Assembly (NCBI RefSeq): GCF_029919115.1
Contig: NZ_CP123990.1
Location: forward strand, 806,001-870,000
DNA length: 64,000 nt
Source: Variovorax paradoxus
GTDB taxonomy: Bacteria > Pseudomonadota > Gammaproteobacteria > Burkholderiales > Burkholderiaceae_C
Direction: 5' to 3'
Shown: positions 16,253 to 25,242 of the stretch, one piece after another
Layout of the letters: every line of letters starts with the position of its first letter
Position numbering within the stretch: position 1 is the stretch's first letter
Position numbers and translations under genes: made by a program
The notes under the pieces: model-generated
What the model was told of the DNA's origin: nothing
The model's input: the letters and a program-made list of their open reading frames with translations, nothing else
Database searches by the model: none

Positions 16253-19200
16253 TTACTTGGCCGCCTCCACCTTCACCCGCGCATTCGGCGTTTCACCGAA
16301 CATCTCGGGCGCGTACATGGCTTCGACGCGGCTCGGCGGCAGCGCGAAGTCGCCGACGTTGTTAAGGCGCACGGTGTATTCCATCTTCACCACGCCCTTG
16401 GGCAGGTACTCGTAGTAGCTGCGGAAGGCCTCGAAGCTGCGCTCTTCGAAGGCCGGCCAGCCGGCGCCCGACTTCTTCTCGCCTTGCGTGGCAATCTGCG
16501 AGTCTCGGCCCAGGCCGCTGCCCAGGATGGTGGCGCCGCCGGGAATCGGGTCGCTGATCACGACCCAGGTCATGTCGGCGCTGGCGTTCACCTCGATGGT
16601 CACGCGCAGCACGTCGCCGCGCGTGTACTTGCCAGCGGTGGCCTGCTCGACGGGCGTGATGGTCTTCTTGAGCGCATAGCCGGCGGCGAACGGCGCCTTC
16701 AATTGCACGGCGGCAATTGACTGCATCGTGAGCCACGGCTTGCCGGTGCCTTGCTGGGTCACCAGCAGGGTGTCGCGCACCGGTGCACCTGAAGGCGAGG
16801 CCGCCCACGGCAGGAACATCGTGTTGTTCTTCAGGTTGCCCGGCGAGGCGGGCGCGCCGAAGAAGGTGCCCTGGTTGGGTGCACCGGCCGCATCGGTGGT
16901 CTTCACGCGCTCGACCTTGCTCCAGTCGACCTGCGCCTTGGCTGCGCCGAGCGTGGCGGCGGTGATGCCCGCCACCGGCGTGCTTTCGAATACCTTCGAG
17001 AACTTCTCGAGCGCGAGCCCGCCCCACAGGTTGGCCGTGGTGGTGTGCCAGGCGCCGTTCTGCTGGCGTCCGATGAAGCCATTGGCGAGCTTGCCGATGT
17101 CGTCCTTCCACGCCGGGTCGTCCATCACGCTGAGCAGCAGGCGGGCGGTGTTGACGTCGCCGTTGGTCATGAGCCACCACCAGTAGTCGTCGCGCTCGGT
17201 GCTGAAGATGAGCTTGGTGCCCTGGTACGAAAGGCGCGCCTTCAGCACGTTGTTGGCCTCGTCCAGCCGCTGCTGGCGCTGCGGCACGTCGGGCATGCGC
17301 TTGAGGATGTTGAGCCAGTCGATCACGGCGCTGGTGGGCCACTGGTTTGGCGCAATGGTGATGCTGCCGATCATGCTGGCCTTGGCGCTGCCGTAGCGCG
17401 ACAGCGCCTCGAGCGCGGCGAGCTTGCGCACGTCCAGGTCCTTGCGCGGGCTCCAGAACTCGCGCTGGATGCGGCCTTCCACAAAAGCGATGAGGCCCGA
17501 CTCCATGGGTGCGCGCACATCGTCCGCCAGCGCGAAGTCCGGGTTCAGCGCGGCGGCCTCATGCGTTGCCGCAAGCAGGTACGAGGTCAGGATGTCGCTG
17601 CCGCGGTTGGCTTCGCCGTCGCGTGGCGGAAAGTAGTTGGCCAGGCCGTCGCTGTCCAGGTAGGTCGGCAGCTGGGCCAGCACACCCTGCCACATCTTCG
17701 CGTCGCGCAGGCCCACCGACTTGCTGGTCTTCTGCTCGAGGCAGATGAACGGGTAGTTGGCAAACCAGTCGCGCACGCCCGGCAGGCCCTCTGCGAGCTT
17801 GGGCTGCAAGGCGAGCTTGAGGCCGCCGCGGCCGGGCAGGGCATCGGCGGGCGGCGCCACGTCGATGGTGAAGGGGCCGTCGAGCTGCACAAGCGTGGCC
17901 TGCTGCACCGTGAGCGGCACCGAAGGCACGATGCGCTGGCGCACCTTGAGCGCATCGCGCGCACCTCCGATGGTGTCCTTTGCCTCGATCTCCCAGAGGA
18001 TGGCCTCGGCACGCGTCTGCGCAAGCTGTGCGGGCGCAGTCACGGTCCATGCAACTTCACGTGCCTCGCCGGCGGGAATGTCGACCGTCTGCTTCTCGAG
18101 CGTGAGCAGCGTGGCGCGCGGCGCGGCCTCCACCTTCATCGGCTTTTGCGTTGTGTTGCGCAGCGTGATCTGGGCGCGGAACTGGTCGTCCTCGCGCACC
18201 AGGGGTGGCAGGCCGCTGATGATCTGCAGGTCTTGCGTGGCCTGGATGCTGGCCTGGCCGGTGCCGAAGAGGCTGGTGCCCGAATCGGCCACCGCCACGA
18301 TCTTGAAGGTGGTGAGCGCGTCGTTGAGCGGCACCGTCACCACGGCCTGGCCGTTGGCATCGAGCACCACCTTCGGGTTCCACAGCAGCAAAGTGTCGAG
18401 CAGCTCGCGGCTCTGGCCCTTGCCGCCGCCACCGCCCGCGGGTACGGCCTTTCGCCCGTAGTGGCGCCGGCCGACGATTTCCATCTGCGCGGTCGAGGTG
18501 GAGACACCCCAGCTGCGCCGTTGCAGCATGGCGTTGAGCAGGTTCCAGCTGTCGTTGGGCATAAGCTCCAGCAACGCCTGGTCCACCGCGGCCAGGGCCA
18601 CTTCGGCACCGGCTGCGGGCTTGCCGTCGGGCAGCTTGGCCGAGATGGTGATCTGCGCCTTGCCGCGCACGGGGTAGCTGGGCTTGTCGCTGGTCACGGT
18701 CACGTCGATCTGGTGCGCGCGCGTGCCGACGCGGATCTCTGCCATGCCCAGCCGGTAGGCGGGCTTGCTCAGGTCGACCATGGCGGTAGGGGCGACGTAT
18801 TCCTTGCCTTCGTACCAGAAGGCCGTCCACCATTCGCGCGGCGCCTTGAAGCCCCACGTGAAGAAGCTGTACCAAGGCACTTCGCGCAGCCGGCCGCGCA
18901 GGGCGAGCACGCTCACATAGGCGTTCGGGCCCCATTCGGGCTTGACCTCCAGGCTCACCGTCGGGTCCTTGCCGTTGAGCTGCACCACGTGGGTTTCGAT
19001 GACGCCTTCGCGTTCAACGGATACCAGCGCGGTGGCAAAGCGGAACGGGCTGCGCACCTGGAACTTGGCGATTTCGCCGGGCTGGTAGCTCTTCTTTTCC
19101 GGCAGCACGTCGATGCGGTCGTTGTCTTCGCCGCCGAACCAGAGTTCGCCCTGCTTGGTCACGTAGACCGAGCTGGCGGCGCGGCTGTCGCGGCCTTCGC

Positions 19201-22200
19201 TGTCGGTGGCGCTGGCCACCAGCTCGACCTCGCCGGCTTCCTTCAGCTCGGATTCGCACAGCAGCAGTCCGCGCGCGTCGCTCTTGCCGCTGCAGACCGT
19301 GCCGATGTCCTTGGTCTCGGTCTTGTTGTCGTAGGTGTAGAAGCCGCCCACCATGCGCTTGCGGCTGGTGGTGGTGATGCGCGCCACGGCCCGCACATTC
19401 AGCGTCACACCGCCCTGGGGCTTGCCCGAAAGGTCGAGTGCAAGCGCCTGGTACTTGAGCTTCTGGCTGGTGGAAACCCAGCCTTCGGTCTTGATGCCGG
19501 CAATGACGGAGGAGGGCCACAGCGTCTGCGTGCTGCGGATGGTCTGCACTTCGCCGTTCGGGTCGGCGTAGGTGGCTTCGAGCAGCAGCTCGCGCGCGGC
19601 CCGCGCCTTGGGCACCTTGTCGATGGTGACCTTGCCGGCGCCGTCCTTGTTGAGCGTGAGCGGCAGCTTGTCGGCGATCACGCGGGTGTCGCTGGCGCTG
19701 TTGATGTCTTCTTCGCCGCCGGCGGTATCGGCCGCGGCGGTGGCTGCCTGCGCACCGTCGGCCTGCACGCGCGGCGGGCTGAAGCTGAAGGCTTCATGGT
19801 CGGCAAAGCTCAGGCTCTTGCCGCGCACCATGGCCGACACGCGTACCGGCAGGTTGGCGGCGCCGCCGCCCGAAACGTAGTTGATCTGCACGTCCGTCGG
19901 CACCGCGGCCACGCTGACCAGCGGCTTCTTCTCGGCGGGCGTGATGCGGCCTTCGAGCACGGGTAGCCGAAATTCCTCGACGCGGAACAGGCCGGTGGAG
20001 AAGCTGCGGTTGTAGTCGCCGTCTTCTCCTTCGCCGTCTTCGCCGTTGCGCAGCACGACCTCGTACACGCCGAGCTTGGCGGCCGGCGGAATGGCAAACG
20101 TGTTTTCGGCGCTAAGGCCGCCGGTCGCCGTCTTGCGCCATGCAAGCGGCTGCGTAAAGCGCTGGCCGCTGCCGCTGTGGGTGATAACCAACGTGTCCGG
20201 CCGGTTCTCCGGCAGGCCGAAGCCCTTGCTGGTCTGCGTGCGGATCAGGTGCTTCATCGACACCGTTTCGCCGGCGCGCAAGAGCGTGCGGTCGAAGATG
20301 GTGTGGGCCACGCGGTCGGGTTCGGCCTGCAGGCTGGTGGGCACGTTGAAGCGCCAGGGCTCGATGCCGCGCTGCCAGTCGCTCCAGGTGAAGGCCAGGT
20401 CTTCAACGCCCTTGTCGTCCTTGGCGCGCGCGCTCACGAACCAAGCGCCCGCGTTGTAGTCGTCCGGGCCGCTGCAATTAGGCGCTTCGGGCGCAACGCC
20501 AGCCAGGTTGACGATGCCGTTGGCGTCGGTCTTGCCCGATGCCACGGCCACGCCGCGGCAGTCGGACACGCGCACTTCGGCGTTCGGCACCACCTTGCCC
20601 TTGTCGAGCGTGGTGACCCAGGCGACGGAGTTTTCACGGCCGAGCTTGAAGTGCACGGCCAGGTTGGTGGCCAGCGCGGTGGTGCGCACGTACATCGTGC
20701 GGCTGGCGCCGTAGCGCTCGTCCAGCAGCGCGTCGCCGAGCTTTTGCGATGCGATTTCGAGCACGTGGAAGCCCGGCGTCAGCGGAATGCCGATGACTTC
20801 GAAGGGACGCGGATCGCCGCTTTCCGCCTTGGGCATGTCGAGCGCCTTCACGCCGGGCTGGCCGGCAAGAAGCGACAGCATGCGCGTCTGCAGGCTGGTG
20901 CGGTCGTCCTTGTCGATGACCGGCGGCAGCGCGCCCTTGATGTCCTTGCGGGCCTGTTCGCGCGAGACGGTGTAGTTGTCGTAGCGGCGCACCTTGCGGA
21001 ACCACGCGATGATTTCGGCGTCGGTCTTGGGGTTCATGTCGCTCACCTTGCCGGGCGTGAGCGCCTGCACCATGAGCGCGGGTTCCACGCGCCGCACGGT
21101 CACCGGCATCATGGCCGGCGTGCCGGGTTCAGCAAGCCGTTCGACTACGCCGAAAGGCGAGGCGGCAAACTTGGCCAGCGGCGGCATGGCGCCGGTCGCA
21201 ACCTTCAGCGGAAAGCTGCCGGGCGAAGCCAGCGGCCGGCCTGACGCGTCTTCGAACTTGGCGGGCAGTTCGATGGTGAACTTGGTGTTCTCGGCAAGCG
21301 GCGGCTCGAAGCTCGCAGAGCTGACCACGTCGTCGTCGCTGGGCGAGGCGCCGCCGCTCTCGAGCGAGGGGGCAATGGATTCCTTGCCGCCCTTGAGCTG
21401 GATCTGCGAAGCCATCTTGCGCGTGACCGGCGCATTGAACTGCAGTTGCATGGGCCGCAGCGGCAGGCAGCCGGCCTGTGCGTTCTCGCGCTCGCAGGTG
21501 AACGAAACGGCAAACGGCTCGCGCACCTGAAAGCTCAGCCGGCGCTCCACATTGTTTGCCACACCCGAGGGTGTGGCCACGCCCTTGCCATAGACGATCT
21601 GCACCTTGCTGCCGGGTGTGAGCGTGCGGTTGCATTGCAGCGCGATGAAGCGCAGGGGCTCTTTGGCGGCTTCTTTGTCGCGACTGAAAGCCTTCAGCAG
21701 GCCCGTGCGCTGCTCGCCTTCGAGCAGCCTGACGGGAATGCGCTCGCCAATGCCCTCCGCCGCGCACCACACGTTCTGGCGCACGCTTTCCACGGTGGCC
21801 GGGCCATTGAGCTCCAGCACGAACATCTGCTGCTCGTCGATCCGGCCATAGCTGCCGGGCATGAAATTGCGCACGAACGGGCCACCGCTATTGAATTGAT
21901 AGCGATCGGGGCCGGTGAGCTCGCCGCCGGCGCTCGGCTTGAAGGTGGAGATGCGCGTGACCGTGCAGCGCACGCCGGGCGGCAGGTCGTTCTCGAAGTC
22001 GTAGACCCACTGCTTGGCGTCGGTCCAGCGGCCGGTTCCCTTGCCGGCCTGCGCGTCGGTGCAACTCACTGCCAGCGGTGCGGGCGCCTTGGGGTCGCCG
22101 AAATTCACGGCCGCCTGGTCGAACTTGGCGACGATCTGACGCACCCGCGAGACTTCCCCTTGGGGCGTCAGGCTGGTGATCTGGAGGGCATGGCCCGGTC

Positions 22201-22252
22201 CGGCAAGAAAGGCGCTGCCGGCCAAAAGCAATGTTTGGATGATTTTTTTCAT
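16253..22252 (-). CDS. Alpha-2-macroglobulin family protein with thioester (bacterial protease trap)
   Basis: At 1999 residues this is the largest gene in the window. A signal peptide (MKKIIQTLLLAGSAFLAGPGHA) precedes tandem MG-type beta domains. The bait-region and A2M domain are near residues 1180-1350 (AELALAAVDQALLELM-like segment, then WNPKVVLDANGQAVV). The thioester motif CLEQ is at Cys1504-Gln1507 in NYPFICLEQKTSKSVG, followed by the alpha-alpha toroid thioester domain. Bacterial A2Ms trap proteases in the periplasm and are thought to act with PBP1C in envelope defence. Unlike E. coli YfhM, which is a lipoprotein, there is no lipobox cysteine in the signal, so it should be soluble. The pbpC partner lies 9.3 kb away on the same strand. 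Confidence 0.93.
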   Translation of the reverse strand: MKKIIQTLLLAGSAFLAGPGHALQITSLTPQGEVSRVRQIVAKFDQAAVNFGDPKAPAPLAVSCTDAQAGKGTGRWTDAKQWVYDFENDLPPGVRCTVTRISTFKPSAGGELTGPDRYQFNSGGPFVRNFMPGSYGRIDEQQMFVLELNGPATVESVRQNVWCAAEGIGERIPVRLLEGEQRTGLLKAFSRDKEAAKEPLRFIALQCNRTLTPGSKVQIVYGKGVATPSGVANNVERRLSFQVREPFAVSFTCERENAQAGCLPLRPMQLQFNAPVTRKMASQIQLKGGKESIAPSLESGGASPSDDDVVSSASFEPPLAENTKFTIELPAKFEDASGRPLASPGSFPLKVATGAMPPLAKFAASPFGVVERLAEPGTPAMMPVTVRRVEPALMVQALTPGKVSDMNPKTDAEIIAWFRKVRRYDNYTVSREQARKDIKGALPPVIDKDDRTSLQTRMLSLLAGQPGVKALDMPKAESGDPRPFEVIGIPLTPGFHVLEIASQKLGDALLDERYGASRTMYVRTTALATNLAVHFKLGRENSVAWVTTLDKGKVVPNAEVRVSDCRGVAVASGKTDANGIVNLAGVAPEAPNCSGPDDYNAGAWFVSARAKDDKGVEDLAFTWSDWQRGIEPWRFNVPTSLQAEPDRVAHTIFDRTLLRAGETVSMKHLIRTQTSKGFGLPENRPDTLVITHSGSGQRFTQPLAWRKTATGGLSAENTFAIPPAAKLGVYEVVLRNGEDGEGEDGDYNRSFSTGLFRVEEFRLPVLEGRITPAEKKPLVSVAAVPTDVQINYVSGGGAANLPVRVSAMVRGKSLSFADHEAFSFSPPRVQADGAQAATAAADTAGGEEDINSASDTRVIADKLPLTLNKDGAGKVTIDKVPKARAARELLLEATYADPNGEVQTIRSTQTLWPSSVIAGIKTEGWVSTSQKLKYQALALDLSGKPQGGVTLNVRAVARITTTSRKRMVGGFYTYDNKTETKDIGTVCSGKSDARGLLLCESELKEAGEVELVASATDSEGRDSRAASSVYVTKQGELWFGGEDNDRIDVLPEKKSYQPGEIAKFQVRSPFRFATALVSVEREGVIETHVVQLNGKDPTVSLEVKPEWGPNAYVSVLALRGRLREVPWYSFFTWGFKAPREWWTAFWYEGKEYVAPTAMVDLSKPAYRLGMAEIRVGTRAHQIDVTVTSDKPSYPVRGKAQITISAKLPDGKPAAGAEVALAAVDQALLELMPNDSWNLLNAMLQRRSWGVSTSTAQMEIVGRRHYGRKAVPAGGGGGKGQSRELLDTLLLWNPKVVLDANGQAVVTVPLNDALTTFKIVAVADSGTSLFGTGQASIQATQDLQIISGLPPLVREDDQFRAQITLRNTTQKPMKVEAAPRATLLTLEKQTVDIPAGEAREVAWTVTAPAQLAQTRAEAILWEIEAKDTIGGARDALKVRQRIVPSVPLTVQQATLVQLDGPFTIDVAPPADALPGRGGLKLALQPKLAEGLPGVRDWFANYPFICLEQKTSKSVGLRDAKMWQGVLAQLPTYLDSDGLANYFPPRDGEANRGSDILTSYLLAATHEAAALNPDFALADDVRAPMESGLIAFVEGRIQREFWSPRKDLDVRKLAALEALSRYGSAKASMIGSITIAPNQWPTSAVIDWLNILKRMPDVPQRQQRLDEANNVLKARLSYQGTKLIFSTERDDYWWWLMTNGDVNTARLLLSVMDDPAWKDDIGKLANGFIGRQQNGAWHTTTANLWGGLALEKFSKVFESTPVAGITAATLGAAKAQVDWSKVERVKTTDAAGAPNQGTFFGAPASPGNLKNNTMFLPWAASPSGAPVRDTLLVTQQGTGKPWLTMQSIAAVQLKAPFAAGYALKKTITPVEQATAGKYTRGDVLRVTIEVNASADMTWVVISDPIPGGATILGSGLGRDSQIATQGEKKSGAGWPAFEERSFEAFRSYYEYLPKGVVKMEYTVRLNNVGDFALPPSRVEAMYAPEMFGETPNARVKVEAAK

Positions 22253-22408
22253 TTATTCGTTTTCTCCGCCTTGAAGCACCGCGCAGCGTAGCCGATTTGC
22301 AAGGCGGTTCGGCAGTGCCAGGAGTCATATGCCTTGGCTCTCTTCATACAATCGGGGACTGTCGTGCGTGCGCCGCGCGGACTGCCACCAAGACCTCGCC
22401 GCCGACCG

Positions 22409-23551
22409 ATGAAACGCTACTGGGAAATAGACGCCTTGCGCGGGCTGATGCTCGTGCTGATGACCGTCACCCACCTGCCGACGCGCCTCACCGATCCACT
22501 GGGCCAGCCTTTCGGCTTTGTTTCGGCCGCCGAAGGCTTCGTGCTGCTGTCGGCCTTTGTGGCGGGCCTGGTCTACAGCCGCATCGGCCATGTGCGCGGC
22601 GTCGATTCCATGCGCCAGGCCTTCTGGCGGCGCGTGCTCAAGGTGTACCTGTGCCAGGCGGCGATCCTGCTGTTCCTGTTCACGGTCATTGCCGCGCTCG
22701 GCCTGCACATCGACCAGCCGGCCGTGAAAAACCTGGTGTCGTACTACCTTGCGGAGCCGCGCGACGGGTTCCTGTTCGGGCTGCTGCTCATCTACGAGCC
22801 GGCGCTGCTCGACATCCTGCCGATGTACATCTTCTTCATGCTGATGAGCCCATGGGTGCTGGCATTTGCCATGCGCCACGGCTGGGCGTTGGTCATGGCG
22901 GCGAGCGCCACCGTGTGGGCCATGGCCCAGTTCGGCCTCAGCGAATGGATCTATGGGCTGGCGGTGCACTACCTGGGCATTTCGGTGCCGTTCCATGAGA
23001 TGGGCGCCTTCAACAGCTATGCGTGGCAGTTTCTCTGGTTTGCGGGGCTGTGCATCGGCGCCAGCCGCAACCTGCCCGGTGCGCGGCCAATGCGTTTTCC
23101 GGCGTGGCTATGGGTGCCCGCATTGGCCATTGCGCTCTATGGCTTCTGGTGGCGCCATCACGGCATCAACGGCCAGGCGCCGTTCGGCGGAGACGTGGAA
23201 CTGAACCTGCTGTTCGACAAGTGGCAGCTGGGGCCTCTGCGCCTGGTCAACCTGGTGGCGCTGGGCATCCTGGCGGTGCGCTTCGGGCCGTGGCTCATGC
23301 GCAAGATTCCGCGGCTGCACTGGCTCGAGGCCATGGGCTCGGCCTCGCTGCCGGTGTTTTGCGCGCACCTGGTCGCGGTGTTGCTGGTGCTGGCCTTCTA
23401 TGGCGACAGCCAGACCGCGCGGCCCTGGTGGGGCGACGGCTTGCTGCTGCTGGCGGTTTTTGCCGGCATGTATGCGGTGGCGCGGTTCACGCGCGGGGCC
23501 GACGTGCCGCCGCCGGCGGACGACGTGCCCACGGAGCCCGCGCGCGCCTGA
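22409..23551 (+). CDS. OpgC-domain membrane protein
   Basis: A 380-residue inner-membrane protein with about 10 hydrophobic helices, opening RYWEIDALRGLMLVLMTVTHLPTRL. This is the OpgC/acyltransferase-3-like first helix with the conserved D-x-x-R-G motif. Other OpgC features are GFVSAAEGFVLLSAFVAGLVY and the C-terminal GSASLPVFCAHLVAVLL. OpgC transfers succinyl groups to osmoregulated periplasmic glucans in E. coli. Stand-alone OpgC-domain proteins in betaproteobacteria are common and their acceptor is unknown. No opgG, opgH or opgD is adjacent. ATG 22409 is preferred; the upstream reading to 22334 is not hydrophobic. It is divergent from the macroglobulin gene across 156 bases. Confidence 0.85.
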   Translation: MKRYWEIDALRGLMLVLMTVTHLPTRLTDPLGQPFGFVSAAEGFVLLSAFVAGLVYSRIGHVRGVDSMRQAFWRRVLKVYLCQAAILLFLFTVIAALGLHIDQPAVKNLVSYYLAEPRDGFLFGLLLIYEPALLDILPMYIFFMLMSPWVLAFAMRHGWALVMAASATVWAMAQFGLSEWIYGLAVHYLGISVPFHEMGAFNSYAWQFLWFAGLCIGASRNLPGARPMRFPAWLWVPALAIALYGFWWRHHGINGQAPFGGDVELNLLFDKWQLGPLRLVNLVALGILAVRFGPWLMRKIPRLHWLEAMGSASLPVFCAHLVAVLLVLAFYGDSQTARPWWGDGLLLLAVFAGMYAVARFTRGADVPPPADDVPTEPARA

Positions 23552-23564
23552 GCCCCACGCCGGC

Positions 23565-23822
23565 CTATTCTTCGAAAGAGCCGGCGATATGGTCGCGCCA
23601 CTCGCTGCGCTGTATTTCCTCCAGCGTCGGGTCGGTGGTCTCGAAGTCGCTCAGCAGCGTGAGAAAGCCCTTGGCCACGTCGCCGAGGTCCTCCGGGTGC
23701 AGCCAGCCCCATTCGCATTCCTCGCAATGCACGTACACGCGCTCGTTCGTGATGTCGTTCTGAAACAGGAGGCGGCCCTGGCGGCAGTTTGCGCAGGTGC
23801 TGGACCAATAGAGTTTTCTCAT
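23565..23822 (-). CDS. Candidate T6SS immunity protein, small and acidic with four Cys
   Basis: An 85-residue cytoplasmic protein (no signal peptide) with two CxxC pairs: Cys10-Cys13 in STCANCRQ and Cys33-Cys36 in VHCEECEW, the spacing of a zinc ribbon. The C-terminal half is strongly acidic (ETTDPTLEEIQRSEW). It is the last gene of the vgrG operon, and its ATG overlaps the stop of the toxin gene as ATGA, the position where cognate immunity proteins are found. An acidic protein would suit binding of a basic nuclease-like domain. I recognise no named immunity family. The role is inferred from context. Confidence 0.7.
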   Translation of the reverse strand: MRKLYWSSTCANCRQGRLLFQNDITNERVYVHCEECEWGWLHPEDLGDVAKGFLTLLSDFETTDPTLEEIQRSEWRDHIAGSFEE

Positions 23823-24895
23823 TTGACGGGGTAGGAGGTAATGATCTGGTTGGTGCCGGGTACTAGCTTGATCTCGACCGAGCGGAACAGCTCGCCGGTG
23901 GCAGATGCGGCGCCGCCAGCGCGGCCCACGATCTCGCCCATCGGGACCCTGAGCGTACCGCTGGCGTCGGGCTTGATGCCCAGGTCTTGCGCCCGCTCCC
24001 AAGCCTGGTTGGTGGTGGCCACGCCGTCCTTGTAGAACACGCCGTGCTCGTCCTTGCCGGGCACGTCCTGATTGTGCCGGCGCACGTGGTCTTCGCGCTT
24101 CTCGCCCTTGTAGGGGCCCTTCTTTGGCACCACCGCATCCCAGTCGAGCGGCGCGTACTTGCGCCGGATCACCGTGCCGGCACGCGCCGCTCCGGCGGGA
24201 TCGAGCGGCTGCAGAGGGGCGCCCCGGTTCATTTCGCGCGACTTGCCGAGTGCCTCGATTGCAGCCGCCCGGCGCTCGGCCGCCAGCCTTTCGAAAGTGC
24301 GCGTGCGTCCGATGCCCACCAGGCTGCCGGACAACTGGTTGACGCCCGCCACCGCCTGCTCGGAGCCGCCCAAGAGGCGGGTGAGCGCGCCGGGGCCGCC
24401 GTAGATCGGCCCCAGGAAGGCGATGCCCATCGTGTTGCCCCAGCGCAGGTTGCGTTCGTCGAGCCAGGCCTGTTCCTGCGGCGAAAGTGTCGATTGCCAC
24501 CGCGGGCCCGGGTTGTACACGTCCTCCAGGAAGTCGAGGTCGCGCCGCACGCGAAGCGACTCCTCGGGCGGCAGCGGCGACTTGCCCGTCACGTGATCGG
24601 TCAGCTGCTGGCGCTTGTCGTCGATCATCGACTGGGGGATCTCGTCAGGCCACTTCTGGCATTCCTCCCGGAACTGCTTGGCACGGCCCATCGCATCCGT
24701 CGGCTCCGCGCCCACCGGCCGGTCGGTGCCCGAGGTCCAGCGTACGTACCAGGGCTGGTTTTCGAAGTCGGCCTTGGCGCGCTCGTAGGGTGCGGTGCAG
24801 GCGTCGGGCGGGCGCCGCACCATCGGGCCCTTGGGCACCTGGAAGGTCACGAGCCTTCCGAGCGTGCCGTTGCTGTTGAACGGAGGGTCGTCCAT
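23819..24895 (-). CDS. Candidate T6SS effector, C-terminal toxin domain possibly RNase-like
   Basis: A 358-residue protein. Residues 1-150 are hydrophilic with a conserved-looking W/P-rich start. Residues 153-196 are glycine-rich and hydrophobic (GIAFLGPIYGGPGALTRLLGG). The C-terminal 110 residues (about 248-358) look like a polymorphic-toxin tip: basic, with three histidines (270, 274, 284) in EDHVRRHNQDVPGKDEHGVF and ending in TNQIITSYPVK, which is like the end of BECR-fold RNase toxins. It overlaps the DUF4150 gene by 1 base (TGATG) and the immunity gene by 4. It would be loaded on the DUF4150 tip by the DUF2169 adaptor. The toxin activity is inference; no family was confirmed. Confidence 0.7.
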   Translation of the reverse strand: MDDPPFNSNGTLGRLVTFQVPKGPMVRRPPDACTAPYERAKADFENQPWYVRWTSGTDRPVGAEPTDAMGRAKQFREECQKWPDEIPQSMIDDKRQQLTDHVTGKSPLPPEESLRVRRDLDFLEDVYNPGPRWQSTLSPQEQAWLDERNLRWGNTMGIAFLGPIYGGPGALTRLLGGSEQAVAGVNQLSGSLVGIGRTRTFERLAAERRAAAIEALGKSREMNRGAPLQPLDPAGAARAGTVIRRKYAPLDWDAVVPKKGPYKGEKREDHVRRHNQDVPGKDEHGVFYKDGVATTNQAWERAQDLGIKPDASGTLRVPMGEIVGRAGGAASATGELFRSVEIKLVPGTNQIITSYPVK

Positions 24896-25242
24896 CAGGC
24901 GGATCCGTTCATCTCGCACAGGTCGCCATGGCGCGCCACCGCGCGGCTCTCCACGAAGACGGTCTGCGCACCGCTTACCACCTGCACGTTGCCCGCGCCC
25001 AGCGATACGCCCGAGCGCACTCCGCTGCCTGCGTTGCCCGCAACGCCTTTCACGATGCTGTCGACCATCAGCACCTTTTCGCCGCGCGCGAACACGCTGT
25101 CGGCGTAGGCTGCCTTCTCGGGAGGCAGGACGGCCACGATGTCGAACGGAATGACCTGGTTGCCGACGACGCAGAAGTCGGGCGTGACGTTGACGACCAT
25201 GAACTTCGCCTCCGCGTCGGCGATGTGCTTTTCCTGGCTCAT
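24895..25242 (-). CDS. PAAR-like DUF4150 protein (T6SS spike tip)
   Basis: A 115-residue protein with the DUF4150 (PAAR-like) pattern: KFMVVNVTPDFCVVGNQVIPFDIVAVLP, then a run of short glycine-rich turns (GVAGNAGSGVRSGVSLGAGNVQVVSGAQTVFVESRAVARHGD) and a terminal CEMNG. PAAR-like proteins cap the VgrG needle and carry effectors. Here the domain stands alone, and the toxin is a separate downstream gene. ATG 25242 overlaps the DUF2169 stop (ATGA), and the stop overlaps the effector start (TGATG). Confidence 0.88.
   Translation of the reverse strand: MSQEKHIADAEAKFMVVNVTPDFCVVGNQVIPFDIVAVLPPEKAAYADSVFARGEKVLMVDSIVKGVAGNAGSGVRSGVSLGAGNVQVVSGAQTVFVESRAVARHGDLCEMNGSA

Noticed and set aside
17045..19966. 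973-codon open frame on the plus strand within the macroglobulin gene
   Set aside because: No recognisable domain, no ribosome site, and the minus strand holds a complete A2M with its thioester motif.
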